A program made the translations under genes and the position numbers. From QYOJ01 sp964616825 (GTDB lineage Bacteria; Bacteroidota; Bacteroidia; Bacteroidales; FEN-979), in the NCBI GenBank assembly GCA_964616825.1, contig CAZTSX010000007.1, positions 62,001-126,000 of the forward strand: a stretch of 64,000 nucleotides of DNA. The letters run 5' to 3'. Under the pieces are notes generated by a model, which saw nothing but the letters and a program-made list of their open reading frames with translations, ran no database searches and was not told the origin of the DNA. Each line of letters starts with the position of its first letter. Position 1 is the stretch's first letter. Of the stretch, positions 8,636 to 16,509 are shown piece by piece.

Positions 8636-9415
8636 TCATTCTACTTCAATAAGAACGGAGGTATCCGGCTTGAGTCCCAGCAGGCTGCTTGCATTGCCCT
8701 GGTTAATAGCGATTTCAAGATACCCGCTTGTACTGAAGAGCGCCAGCATCTCTCCTTCGTGTTCGTCCTGGTAAGATTTGCTGATTTCCCGGATCTGGTA
8801 TGTGGGTGACCGGAAGGTGATCACAAATTTCCGGTTGTTAACAGTCGCTTTGAACACCGATTCGGTGATATTTGTGAACGCATTCCCATAATGATCTACA
8901 TAAATCACTTTTCCTTTGATCTGGCCATCGCGGATCACCGGCTGGAAAGCCATCTTTGTCAGCACCTTTTTTTTAGCCGAACCCAGTTCATCAATTGGTT
9001 TCCCTTCTATGATATGACACGCAGCTTTCACAAAGAGATCACGCGTGGAGAATGTGAAGTAATCGGAATCCTGAATGATATCCAGTTCAACGATCTTTTC
9101 CGGTTTTTCATCAAAGATGAGAGAGAAGATACCATTATCAGCTCCGATAAAATAGTGCCCATTGTGAAACACAACGGTATGCGGACTTTCAATAGAGGCT
9201 TCGGTATTAACGCCTATGATATGGACAGTCCCTTCAGGGAAGCTGCGGTAAAAATTTCGAATGATGAACGCAGCCTGGTTGAGGTCGAACGGGGGAATGT
9301 CGTGGGAGACATCGACAATTACAGCCTCAGGGATCTGGCTGAGAATCGCCCCTTTTACAGCTCCCTGATAGTGATCTTTCAATCCCCAGTCACTTGTCAG
9401 TGTGATGACAGACAT
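8636..9415 (-). CDS. SAM hydrolase / SAM hydroxide adenosyltransferase (DUF62 family)
   Basis: A 259-residue cytoplasmic enzyme of the family that cleaves S-adenosylmethionine to adenosine and methionine using water; chlorinases and fluorinases are rarer relatives. It starts MSVITLTSDWGLKDHYQGA, with the conserved aspartates of the N-terminal domain, then DVSHDIPPFDLNQAAF, IGADNGIFSLIF and the C-terminal VIYVDHYGNAFTNI that contacts SAM. The frame extends 15 codons upstream, but this ATG is chosen because it places the TLTSDWG motif at the normal N-terminus and because the longer form would overlap the phoH promoter. No halogenase-specific loop was recognised, so hydrolase is the default reading. 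Confidence 0.87.
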   Translation of the reverse strand: MSVITLTSDWGLKDHYQGAVKGAILSQIPEAVIVDVSHDIPPFDLNQAAFIIRNFYRSFPEGTVHIIGVNTEASIESPHTVVFHNGHYFIGADNGIFSLIFDEKPEKIVELDIIQDSDYFTFSTRDLFVKAACHIIEGKPIDELGSAKKKVLTKMAFQPVIRDGQIKGKVIYVDHYGNAFTNITESVFKATVNNRKFVITFRSPTYQIREISKSYQDEHEGEMLALFSTSGYLEIAINQGNASSLLGLKPDTSVLIEVE

Positions 9416-9426
9416 TGAATAATTCG

Positions 9427-9434
9427 TACTTTTG
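9427..9434 (+). promoter_or_regulatory. Predicted -7 box for phoH
   Basis: TACTTTTG matches TAnnTTTG and lies 26 bases before the chosen phoH ATG, giving a short leader of about 20 bases. It sits in the 44-base divergent spacer between the SAM hydrolase and phoH starts. No convincing -33 TTG at the expected distance. Confidence 0.55.
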
Positions 9435-9459
9435 TGAATCAAAGGTATATATTTTTTCA

Positions 9460-10401
9460 ATGAGCGAGAAAATAATCCGGATTGAGTCGGTTGACCCCTT
9501 AGAGATTTTTGGCATCAATGATCAGAACCTTGAGGAGGTACGAAACTTCTACCCGAAACTGAAAATCGTCGCCAGAGACAATGAAGTCAAGGCTATTGGC
9601 GAAAAGTCCATTCTCCTGGATTTCGAGGAGAAATTCACAACTTTAATTCTCCATCACGAAAACTTCGGAAGGCTGACAAAAGCGGATATTTCATACCTGC
9701 TGAGTGCTGATAATGGAGATAAACCTTTGCAGAAGGAGGGGCATCACAAGGAGGTGCTTATCCACGGGCGAAATGGGTTGCTGATACGGGCCCGGACTCC
9801 CAACCAGCAAAAGATGGTTGAGGCTGTTGATCAAAATGACCTGATGATTGCCATTGGTCCGGCCGGAACAGGAAAGACATATACGGCAGTAGCTCTGGCT
9901 GTAAGAGCGTTGAAGAACAAAGAGGTGAAGCGTATCATTCTTACACGTCCAGCTGTGGAGGCCGGAGAAAACCTCGGATTCCTGCCGGGTGACCTGAAAG
10001 AGAAACTGGACCCTTATTTACAACCTCTGTACGACGCACTTCGAGATATGCTCCCTACACAAAAGCTTCTCGCATTCCTGGAAGATGGAACAATTGAAGT
10101 GGCTCCTCTTGCTTTCATGCGAGGCCGAACCCTGAACAATGCATTCGCTATCCTCGATGAAGCTCAGAATACAACCCCCGGCCAGTTAAAGATGTTCCTG
10201 ACACGGATGGGAGCTTCCGCCAAATTCATCGTCACCGGCGACATCACCCAGATTGATCTGCCGGAGAAACAGGTATCCGGCCTGATCCAGTCACAAAGCC
10301 TGTTGAAAGATATCCCCGGTATCTCTTTCGTCTATCTCGATGAAAAAGACATCATCCGGCATAAGCTGGTAAGCCGGATCATCAATGCATATGGAAAATG
10401 A
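9460..10401 (+). CDS. phoH: PhoH family ATPase
   Basis: A 313-residue cytoplasmic P-loop ATPase. An N-terminal domain of about 110 residues (MSEKIIRIESVDPLEIFG onward, KH-like) precedes the Walker A motif GPAGTGKTYTA; Walker B is AFAILDEAQN, and TGDITQIDLP is the sensor region. This is the length and order of the YbeZ-type PhoH protein, thought to act in RNA or ribosome metabolism with YbeY. The start is set at 9460 because it begins the conserved domain and fits the upstream box; an in-frame ATG 15 codons earlier is inside the promoter. The gene ends directly in a TGGTG-type repeat. Confidence 0.92.
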   Translation: MSEKIIRIESVDPLEIFGINDQNLEEVRNFYPKLKIVARDNEVKAIGEKSILLDFEEKFTTLILHHENFGRLTKADISYLLSADNGDKPLQKEGHHKEVLIHGRNGLLIRARTPNQQKMVEAVDQNDLMIAIGPAGTGKTYTAVALAVRALKNKEVKRIILTRPAVEAGENLGFLPGDLKEKLDPYLQPLYDALRDMLPTQKLLAFLEDGTIEVAPLAFMRGRTLNNAFAILDEAQNTTPGQLKMFLTRMGASAKFIVTGDITQIDLPEKQVSGLIQSQSLLKDIPGISFVYLDEKDIIRHKLVSRIINAYGK

Positions 10402-10522
10402 TGGTGATGTGGTGATGTGGTGGTATGGTGGTGTGGTGGTATGGTGGTATGGTGGTATGGTGGTGTGGTGGTATGGTGGTGTGATGGTGCAATGGTGCGA
10501 TGGTGCAGTGGTGCAGTGGTGA
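10402..10522. repeat. TGGTG-type low-complexity tandem array
   Basis: About 120 bases built from drifting units such as TGGTGGTA, TGGTGGTG and, toward the right, TGGTGCAA / TGGTGCGA / TGGTGCAG. It begins at the phoH stop codon and ends one base before the stop codon of the convergent four-helix-bundle gene. The right-hand part recurs in inverted orientation at 10961-10990, on the other side of that gene. Confidence 0.9.
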
Positions 10523-10523
10523 G

Positions 10524-10889
10524 TTATTTTTTTAGACTTTTCCGGGTTTTAGCGAGAACCATTAGAATCCTAAGTGTTTCTTCTTTTAATGGATAAATTG
10601 CCTTCTGATCAATCCATCCAGTCTCTTCAATCATCTCTAACCAAAAAAGGGTTTCATCACATTCCTCAACAACAATACACAACTTTGCATAATGCTCTGC
10701 TTTGGATCTGGCCCGGCAAGATGCCCGGAAGTTTGCAGCTACTGAGCTACTACTACGAATAATTTGTTTCCCGATAATCCGCAACTCTTCTCGATTTTTC
10801 ATTTTAGCATATAACTTAATAACGTTAATGGCCATCTGCTTTGTTCTTTTTCTGAACTCATCATTAAACGATTCTCTTACTTGTTCCAT
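10524..10889 (-). CDS. Four-helix-bundle protein (S23 / 23S rRNA intervening-sequence protein family)
   Basis: A 121-residue helical protein. The order FRKRTKQMAINVIKLYAKM, then IGKQIIRSSSSVAANFR, then SKAEHYAKLCIVVEECDETL and a last helix rich in Leu is the signature of the small four-helix-bundle family first noted as ORFs inside 23S rRNA intervening sequences and found as scattered single genes in many Bacteroidota. Family members form pentamers and bind nucleic acid in diversity-generating retroelements, but no retroelement is visible here. The gene lies between inverted TGGTG-type repeats and just downstream of a TATAACC-N13-CGGATTAAT motif. Function unknown. Confidence 0.88.
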   Translation of the reverse strand: MEQVRESFNDEFRKRTKQMAINVIKLYAKMKNREELRIIGKQIIRSSSSVAANFRASCRARSKAEHYAKLCIVVEECDETLFWLEMIEETGWIDQKAIYPLKEETLRILMVLAKTRKSLKK

Positions 10890-10900
10890 GGCTTTTCTTT

Positions 10901-10929
10901 ATTAATCCGGAAAAAAACAAAAGGTTATA
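10901..10929 (-). promoter_or_regulatory. TATAACC-N13-CGGATTAAT motif, copy upstream of the four-helix-bundle gene
   Basis: Read on the minus strand this is TATAACC, a 13-base spacer (TTTTG then T-rich) and CGGATTAAT, ending 11 bases before the ATG. Two further copies occur at 13225-13254 and 26982-27011. The AAC-containing left half and the spacing resemble ECF sigma promoters; this is inference. Confidence 0.5.
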
Positions 10930-10960
10930 TATTCGGTATAAAAAAATCAATATTAGTTTT

Positions 10961-10990
10961 TCACCATGGCTCCATGGCACCACGGCACCA
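10961..10990. repeat. Inverted partner of the TGGTG-type array
   Basis: The plus strand reads TCACCATGGCTCCATGGCAC followed by CACGGCACCA; its reverse complement has TGGTGCCGTGGTGCCATGG, matching the TGGTGCGATGGTGCAGTGG end of the array at 10485-10522. The two flank the four-helix-bundle gene in opposite orientation. Confidence 0.7.
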
Positions 10991-11000
10991 TTAAAATATA

Positions 11001-11008
11001 TATCTTTG
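11001..11008 (+). promoter_or_regulatory. Predicted -7 box for purC
   Basis: TATCTTTG matches TAnnTTTG and lies 24 bases before the purC ATG. No TTG element at the expected -33 position; the upstream 30 bases are repeat sequence. Confidence 0.5.
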
Positions 11009-11031
11009 CGAAAACAAAATAGCAGACCAAA

Positions 11032-11982
11032 ATGCAGAACGTAATCCTCAAAACCGAATTCGATTTTCCCGGGCAAAAGAGCCTCTATAAAGGAAAAGTT
11101 CGTGACGTATATAACATTAACGACAAATACCTGGTGATGGTCACCTCAGACAGGATCAGTGCCTTTGACGTGGTCCTTCCAAAAGCGATCCCTTATAAAG
11201 GGCAGGTGTTGAACCAGATAGCGGTGAAATTTCTTGATGCTACGGCTGATATTTGTCCCAACTGGAAGATAGACAGCCCTGATCCCAGCGTTTCGATCGG
11301 GAAGTTTTGTACTCCTTTCCCAGTGGAGATGATCATTCGGGGTTACCTGACCGGAAGTTCATGGCGCTCATATAAAAAAGGAGCCAGGGAGATTTGCGGA
11401 GTACCTGTCCCGGAAGGAATGAAAGAGCACGAGCGCTTTCCCAAACCCATTGTAACACCCACTACCAAAGCTACGATAGGGCACGATGAAGATATCTCCA
11501 AAGAGGAAATCATCAGCCAGGGATTGGTTTCAAAGGAGGATTATGACCTGTTGGAGAAGTATACCACCGATCTCTTCAGGCGTGGCACCGAAATGGCTAA
11601 AAAGAAAGGATTGATCCTGGTAGATACGAAATATGAGTTTGGCAAAGGTGATGATGGGAGAATCTATCTGATCGATGAGATCCATACGCCCGATTCCTCT
11701 CGTTATTTTTACCTTGATGGATACGAAGAGCGACAGGCGAAAGGCGAACAGCAAAAGCAACTTTCGAAGGAGTTCGTAAGGGAGTGGCTTATAGATCAAG
11801 GCTTTATGGGACATGAAGGGCAACAAGTACCAGAAATGACCGATGAATTCATTCAACAGGTATCCGATCGCTACATTGAACTCTATGAAATGATCACTGG
11901 TGAGAAGTTTGTAAAAACGGATACGACAGAAGTTATCAAACGCGTTGAACAGAATATTTTCAACTGGTTATCAACACATTGA
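11032..11982 (+). CDS. purC: Phosphoribosylaminoimidazole-succinocarboxamide synthase
   Basis: A 316-residue SAICAR synthase that joins CAIR and aspartate with ATP in de novo purine synthesis. Visible family motifs: LYKGKVRDVYNINDKYLVMV (ATP-binding start), SDRISAFDVVLPKAIPYKG, the substrate region IIRGYLTGSSWRSYKKG, GHDEDIS, and the metal/ATP-binding LIDEIHTPDSSRY. Length fits the longer SAICAR synthase type seen in Bacteroidota and yeast (about 300 residues) rather than the 240-residue type. It stands alone without other pur genes and is followed within 14 bases by a sugar aminotransferase gene, probably co-transcribed. Confidence 0.97.
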   Translation: MQNVILKTEFDFPGQKSLYKGKVRDVYNINDKYLVMVTSDRISAFDVVLPKAIPYKGQVLNQIAVKFLDATADICPNWKIDSPDPSVSIGKFCTPFPVEMIIRGYLTGSSWRSYKKGAREICGVPVPEGMKEHERFPKPIVTPTTKATIGHDEDISKEEIISQGLVSKEDYDLLEKYTTDLFRRGTEMAKKKGLILVDTKYEFGKGDDGRIYLIDEIHTPDSSRYFYLDGYEERQAKGEQQKQLSKEFVREWLIDQGFMGHEGQQVPEMTDEFIQQVSDRYIELYEMITGEKFVKTDTTEVIKRVEQNIFNWLSTH

Positions 11983-11996
11983 CAAATAGAACGCGG

Positions 11997-13229
11997 ATGA
12001 TCTCTTTTTCACCTCCAAGAATGGATAAAAAAATCGTCGATGCTGTTGTCGACACCCTCTATTCAGGTTGGATCACTACCGGGCCAAAGACAAAGAAATT
12101 CGAGAAGATGCTTACCGCTTACGGCAGCCAACAGGCAACCCTCTGTGTCAGCTCAGGTTCAGCCGGACTCGAATTTGTTCTTCGCTGGTTTGGTGTCCGG
12201 GAAGGTGATGAAGTGATCGTGCCTGCTTATACCTATTGTGCAACAGCAAACGTTGTTCCTCATTGCGGGGCAAAAGTGATTTTTGTGGATGTCGGAGAAG
12301 ATTTCAACATCTCTGTTGAAGCGATAGAGAAGGCTATCACACCCCGGACAAAGGCGATAATCCCTGTTGACGTAGCCGGATTTCCCTGTGATTACAATGA
12401 AATCAATGCCCTGGTTAACAGAACGGATATCCGAAAGAAATTCATGCCTGAAACGAAGGAGCAGAAGGAGCTGGGCCGGATCCTGGTACTTTCTGATGCA
12501 GCTCACTCGATCGGAGCCTGGTACCACGGTAAACGAACAGGGTCGCTTACCGATATAACGGTTTACTCTTTTCATGCAGTTAAAAACCTCACAACAGCCG
12601 AAGGAGGAGCGATTTGTTTGAATCTTCCATCTCCATTCGACAATGAAGCCATCTACCAGAACCTCAATATTAAATCCCTGCATGGACAAACCAAAGATGC
12701 GCTGGCCAAAACACAGATCGGAAACTGGCGCTACGACATTATAGAACTCGGTTATAAGTTCAATATGACCGACATTCAGGCAGCCATGGGCATAGTGGAA
12801 CTTGAGCGGAATGATAACGATATGCTGGTCCGCCGAAAAGAGGTCTTCGATCGCTACACTGCAGCGCTCTCTGCCTATCCATGGGCTCAGCTACCCATTT
12901 ATGAAACTCTTGAGAAACAATCGTCCTACCATGTTTTTCTCTTGCGGATTAATGGGATCAATGAAGAACAGCGGGATGAGATCATCCGGGAGATTTTCAA
13001 ACGGGATGTGGCTGTGAATGTCCACTTTGTACCTTTGCCGATGATGACCTACTACAAAGATGCCGGATACCGGATGCCGGATTATCCGATATCCTATGAC
13101 AACTATTCCAGGGAGATCACGCTTCCGGTTTATTATGACCTGACAGATGAGATGGTTGATGAAGTAGTACGGGCAGTAGTAGAGGCAGTTGAAGAGGTAG
13201 TGAAAAAAAAAATTAGCTCCGACATATAA
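11997..13229 (+). CDS. DegT/DnrJ/EryC1/StrS family sugar aminotransferase
   Basis: A 410-residue PLP enzyme expected to aminate a nucleotide-linked keto-sugar for surface glycans. The N-terminus MISFSPPRMDKKIVDAVVDT leads to GWITTGPKTKKFE, a family hallmark; SSGSAGLEFVLR binds the phosphate, LVLSDAAHSIGAW holds the aspartate that contacts the PLP nitrogen, and TVYSFHAVKNLTTAEGG contains the Schiff-base lysine. A TTG six codons upstream overlaps the purC stop, but the ATG at 11997 gives the normal N-terminus. With the downstream sugar transferase it resembles a pgl-type module. Its stop codon TAA lies inside a TATAACC motif. Confidence 0.92.
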   Translation: MISFSPPRMDKKIVDAVVDTLYSGWITTGPKTKKFEKMLTAYGSQQATLCVSSGSAGLEFVLRWFGVREGDEVIVPAYTYCATANVVPHCGAKVIFVDVGEDFNISVEAIEKAITPRTKAIIPVDVAGFPCDYNEINALVNRTDIRKKFMPETKEQKELGRILVLSDAAHSIGAWYHGKRTGSLTDITVYSFHAVKNLTTAEGGAICLNLPSPFDNEAIYQNLNIKSLHGQTKDALAKTQIGNWRYDIIELGYKFNMTDIQAAMGIVELERNDNDMLVRRKEVFDRYTAALSAYPWAQLPIYETLEKQSSYHVFLLRINGINEEQRDEIIREIFKRDVAVNVHFVPLPMMTYYKDAGYRMPDYPISYDNYSREITLPVYYDLTDEMVDEVVRAVVEAVEEVVKKKISSDI

Positions 13230-13254
13230 CCTTTTGGCACTAAACCGGATTAAT
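13225..13254 (+). promoter_or_regulatory. TATAACC-N14-CGGATTAAT motif upstream of the Cys-rich hypothetical gene
   Basis: TATAACC, spacer TTTTGGCACTAAAC, then CGGATTAAT, ending 41 bases before the ATG at 13296. The copy at 26982 has the same spacer length and nearly the same spacer sequence (TTTTGGCCTGAAAG). It begins at the stop codon of the aminotransferase gene. Confidence 0.5.
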
Positions 13255-13295
13255 GGTGAGATTATTCAATTATTCATCCATTAATTCTATCAGCC

Positions 13296-14024
13296 ATGAA
13301 AAATCCACATTTCATTACCTCCATCTACCATTACTGTGATCGATGGTGCAGCCGGTGTTCCAAAACGACTCAATGTCGCGTATTTGTTGATAACCAGGAA
13401 AAGGAACTTTCTGCTAACGAACAGAATATCCGGAAAGAGGCCTTCTGGATAAAATTATCTGAAAAACTTCCTGATTTTATTGAGATGCTTGAGAAAAAGT
13501 CGTTAGAAATGGGAGCCGATCTGGAAGAACTAATCCCCGGTCCTCCTTCAACCATTGAATCCGATCACGCTAAGTTGATCGATCAGGCCACCATTTATGG
13601 AATCGAAGTGAATCCCTGGATGAATGACCTGTATTTTCGTCTGAAACAATCCGGGGAAACTATCGAAGGTAAAAGTGAAGAATCAGTAGATCAAATCATT
13701 GAAGCGTTTGAAGTTCTAAGATGGTATAGCCTTCTAATTAGTGTTAAGATAAGCCGAGCTGCTTATAAAATGAATGATCCCGATGATGAATTAGCAGACT
13801 ATGACCAGGTCGGTGCAGCAAAAATGGCACTCATCAGTCTGGACCGGTCCATCGCTGCTTTCACCACAATTTTCAAGGAATTTCCGCAGGAAGAGGATGA
13901 AATTTTGATTTTTCTCGCTAAACTTGCAAAAATTAAGCAGGGATTAATTCTGGCGTTTCCCGGCGTTAAGTTATTTAAACGCCCGGGATTTGACGATGAG
14001 AAAATGAAAGCATTATCGAACTGA
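13296..14024 (+). CDS. Hypothetical protein with N-terminal Cys cluster
   Basis: A 242-residue protein I cannot assign. The N-terminus has four cysteines in a tight cluster, CDRWCSRCSKTTQC (residues 14-27), which could bind zinc or an Fe-S cluster. The rest is mainly helical and acidic, with no signal peptide or membrane segment (FWIKLSEKLPDFIEMLEKKS; later SLLISVKISRAAYKMNDPDD), and ends in a basic hydrophobic stretch. It sits three bases before the sugar transferase gene and so is probably translated with it. Upstream is one of the TATAACC motifs. A regulatory or scaffold role is possible but unsupported. Confidence 0.75.
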   Translation: MKNPHFITSIYHYCDRWCSRCSKTTQCRVFVDNQEKELSANEQNIRKEAFWIKLSEKLPDFIEMLEKKSLEMGADLEELIPGPPSTIESDHAKLIDQATIYGIEVNPWMNDLYFRLKQSGETIEGKSEESVDQIIEAFEVLRWYSLLISVKISRAAYKMNDPDDELADYDQVGAAKMALISLDRSIAAFTTIFKEFPQEEDEILIFLAKLAKIKQGLILAFPGVKLFKRPGFDDEKMKALSN

Positions 14025-14027
14025 CAC

Positions 14028-14639
14028 ATGATCAGAATCTTTGACATCCTCTTTTCCTTGATTGGGCTGCTGATCCTATCTCCCACGTTTCTTTTGATCA
14101 TGTTGCTGATTCCATTGACTTCCATAGGCTCATCTTTTTTCTGTCAAACCCGCGTGGGAAAAAACGGGAAAGATTTCCGGCTGATCAAGTTCCGGACTAT
14201 GGTGAAAGGCGCCGAACAAAAAGGGGGGCTGACTGTTGGCACACGGGATAGCAGGATTACGAGGATCGGCTGTTTCCTGCGAAAGTACAAGCTGGATGAG
14301 ATCCCCCAGTTGATCAATGTACTGGCAGGTGATATGAGCATAGTCGGTCCACGGCCCGAGATCACGAAATATGTGGAAATGTATTCTGCTGAACAGAAAA
14401 AGGTGTTATCGGTACGGCCGGGAATGACTGATTATGCCTCCATCGAATACATGAACGAAAATGAGATCCTGGGGATATCTACTGATCCGGAGAAAACCTA
14501 TATCGAGGATGTAATGCCATCCAAAATTAAACTGAACATGAAATTCATCGACAATCCCACGATTGGGAATTACTTTTCCATTATCTGGAAAACCGCGATA
14601 AGCATATTCACTTCACGTCTTTACTCCTCTTTTTCATAA
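14028..14639 (+). CDS. Undecaprenyl-phosphate sugar phosphotransferase (bacterial sugar transferase, PglC-like)
   Basis: A 203-residue monotopic phosphoglycosyl transferase that would start a glycan by placing a sugar-1-phosphate on undecaprenyl phosphate. It starts with a re-entrant hydrophobic segment (IFDILFSLIGLLILSPTFLL), then RVGKNGKDFRLIKFRTMV, DSRITRIGCFLRKYKLDEIP (the catalytic aspartate-glutamate region is DE near residue 88) and GDMSIVGPRPEI. Its size equals the catalytic core of PglC, without the extra N-terminal helices of WbaP/WcaJ. With the DegT aminotransferase it may form a short amino-sugar pathway. Its 3' end overlaps the convergent SirB1-like gene by 19 bases. Confidence 0.92.
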   Translation: MIRIFDILFSLIGLLILSPTFLLIMLLIPLTSIGSSFFCQTRVGKNGKDFRLIKFRTMVKGAEQKGGLTVGTRDSRITRIGCFLRKYKLDEIPQLINVLAGDMSIVGPRPEITKYVEMYSAEQKKVLSVRPGMTDYASIEYMNENEILGISTDPEKTYIEDVMPSKIKLNMKFIDNPTIGNYFSIIWKTAISIFTSRLYSSFS

Positions 14640-15502
14640 ACCCCTTTCATCACTTTTAACAGCGCATTCAGTTCATCAACTTTCTCCGGATTATTGAGTT
14701 GAGTATAGGTAAGGACCATATTATTGATCAGCCGGAGAATGATATCAACATTCGTGCAGGGAGTAAAGAAGGAGGGTTCAGGTTTGAGTTTCATCTGGCG
14801 GATAAAGAGATCGATCTCCCGGCGGGTAAATACGGCGCCTTTGTTAAACGGGTTGATATAAAACAACACATTCTGCTCCCCGGGATGAGGTTGGTGGAGA
14901 TCTGAAAGGTAGGCCAGGATGAAGTGTTGTGGCAGATTTACTCCCTGTATCGGGATATTCAGCCGATGGGCAAGAATCATGTATAATATCCCAAGTGTAA
15001 GCGGACTTCCTTTCCGGCTCTCAAGGAGTGTATTAATATATTGATTGGAAGAGGCATAAAGGTTGATGCGGTTACCTTCGAATTTATGCATATCGTAAAG
15101 GATATGATTAAGTATCTTGACATTTTCAAGAGCGGTCAGGTTATCATTTAGTTCCAGCCAGGCATCCATTTTCATCTGTTCGATCTGGATAGTGATCTCC
15201 TCTCCATTCAGTTCAGGATCATCTGTTTTTGATACAAGAAGGAATCCCTGCAGCAGATCGGAGGAGCTCAATTTCATCCAGTCGATCAAATCATGCTGAA
15301 TGTTCTGCTGCCGGATCTGGTGAATAATGGCCTTGATCCGCTGCTGCACCAAACCATCGTAACTATTCTCCCGGGCTTGTTCCAGTTCAATTATCGCTTC
15401 GTCTCCGAACGCAAAGATTTTCTCCTGAATCACTCCGAATGTTCTATCATCCGGTTCATCCAGTAAATTGATCAGGGCTGATAACTGGTTTGACTCTGCC
15501 AT
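14621..15502 (-). CDS. SirB1-like protein (transglutaminase-like fold)
   Basis: A 293-residue protein. The C-terminal two thirds match the SirB1 N-terminal / transglutaminase-like family: YASSNQYINTLLESRKGSPL, LGILYMILAHRLNIPIQGVN, then LPQHFILAYL and FYINPFNKGAVFTR. The usual catalytic Cys position of true transglutaminases is not evident, so it may be non-catalytic. The first 60 residues are helical. The frame runs further upstream, but a TATATTTG box at 15532-15539 would start transcription near 15525, which favours this ATG (MAESNQLSALINLLDEPD). Role unknown. Confidence 0.8.
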   Translation of the reverse strand: MAESNQLSALINLLDEPDDRTFGVIQEKIFAFGDEAIIELEQARENSYDGLVQQRIKAIIHQIRQQNIQHDLIDWMKLSSSDLLQGFLLVSKTDDPELNGEEITIQIEQMKMDAWLELNDNLTALENVKILNHILYDMHKFEGNRINLYASSNQYINTLLESRKGSPLTLGILYMILAHRLNIPIQGVNLPQHFILAYLSDLHQPHPGEQNVLFYINPFNKGAVFTRREIDLFIRQMKLKPEPSFFTPCTNVDIILRLINNMVLTYTQLNNPEKVDELNALLKVMKGVYEKEE

Positions 15503-15531
15503 ATCAATTGTTCCCGGTTTCATGCTTTCTA

Positions 15532-15539
15532 CAAATATA
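15532..15539 (-). promoter_or_regulatory. Predicted -7 box for the SirB1-like gene
   Basis: Minus strand reads TATATTTG, an exact TAnnTTTG match. It decides the start: ATGs upstream of about 15525 would not be on the transcript. Confidence 0.5.
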
Positions 15540-15616
15540 TCAATTTCATGGAAAAAGCATAACGATCGTGGAAACTCTGTAATGCTATGAATCATTCCAT
15601 TCCCCGGTTTTATTCG

Positions 15617-15624
15617 TATATTTG
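15617..15624 (+). promoter_or_regulatory. Predicted -7 box for the prohibitin gene
   Basis: TATATTTG, exact TAnnTTTG match, 25 bases between box and ATG. No good TTG at -33. Forms a divergent pair with the box at 15532-15539. Confidence 0.55.
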
Positions 15625-15649
15625 CTGAAAACCAATAAACTTATTTATT

Positions 15650-16486
15650 ATGTCATCAGAAGTAGAAATTAACTGGAAAAAAATCACACCTACCATTTTA
15701 ATTGTCGTTGGAGTCATTTTACTGATCATCTTCTGGTCAAGAATGACGGTCACGGTCGAAGCCGGGCATGGAGGAGTTTTATTCAGAACCTTTGGCGGAG
15801 GGGTTGATACGACACGAACATTTGGAGAGGGTTTTCATGTGATCGCTCCATGGAATAACATGGTTGTTTATGAAACCCGTCAACAGGAGATTGCGGAAGA
15901 CATGCAGGTGCTTTCGTCAAACGGTCTGGAGATCAAAGTAGATGTTTCGGCCTGGTATCAGCCGCTATGGGGTGAACTGGGGAAACTTCATGTGAAGATC
16001 GGTTCAGACTACCTCAGACGTATCGTCATTCCGGCTATGCGGTCGTCGGCCCGAACGGTGATCGGCAGATACACGCCTGAACAGATTTATTCGACTAAGC
16101 GGGACGCTATCCAGGCTGAGATCTTTGACGAGACAAAAGCGATCCTGGATGAAAAATATGTCCAGCTGAACCGGGTACTGATCCGTTCTATTATCCTTCC
16201 TCCAACTATAAAAACAGCCATCGAAAGCAAACTGAAGCAAGAGCAGGAAGCACTGGAGTATGTGTTCAAACTTGAAAAAGCCAAACAGGAAGCCGAACGT
16301 CAGCGTATTGACGCAAATGGGAAAGCACGCGCCAACCGCATCCTCAGCGCCAGTCTGACCGATAAGATCTTACGGGAGAAAGGGATCAATGCCACCCTGA
16401 AGCTGGCAGAATCATCCAACACCAAGGTTGTTGTTGTTGGTAGCGGTAAGGATGGCATGCCACTGATCCTCGGAGGCGGGAACTAA
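15650..16486 (+). CDS. Prohibitin / SPFH domain membrane protein
   Basis: A 278-residue type II membrane protein: one N-terminal helix (ILIVVGVILLIIFWSRM, residues about 14-30), an SPFH band-7 domain (VEAGHGGVLFRTFGGGVDTT; EMQV-like EDMQVLSSNGLEIKVDVSAW), then a coiled-coil arm (QEQEALEYVFKLEKAKQEAE) and a C-terminal Gly-rich tail. Prohibitins form large ring or dome assemblies on membranes, often caging proteases. It has its own promoter box and no obvious operon partner; the next gene is convergent. Confidence 0.93.
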   Translation: MSSEVEINWKKITPTILIVVGVILLIIFWSRMTVTVEAGHGGVLFRTFGGGVDTTRTFGEGFHVIAPWNNMVVYETRQQEIAEDMQVLSSNGLEIKVDVSAWYQPLWGELGKLHVKIGSDYLRRIVIPAMRSSARTVIGRYTPEQIYSTKRDAIQAEIFDETKAILDEKYVQLNRVLIRSIILPPTIKTAIESKLKQEQEALEYVFKLEKAKQEAERQRIDANGKARANRILSASLTDKILREKGINATLKLAESSNTKVVVVGSGKDGMPLILGGGN

Positions 16487-16509
16487 TATCTGCCTGGTCT
16501 GTTAAACTC

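Noticed and set aside
8891..9418. 175-codon plus-strand open frame
   Set aside because: It lies antisense within the SAM hydrolase gene, and its product has no recognisable motif.
10402..10522. Possible CRISPR array
   Set aside because: Units are about 8 bases, directly adjacent and drifting, with no spacers; it is a simple tandem array.
12159..12689. 176-codon minus-strand open frame
   Set aside because: Antisense to the sugar aminotransferase; no family features; shadow of a well-conserved gene.
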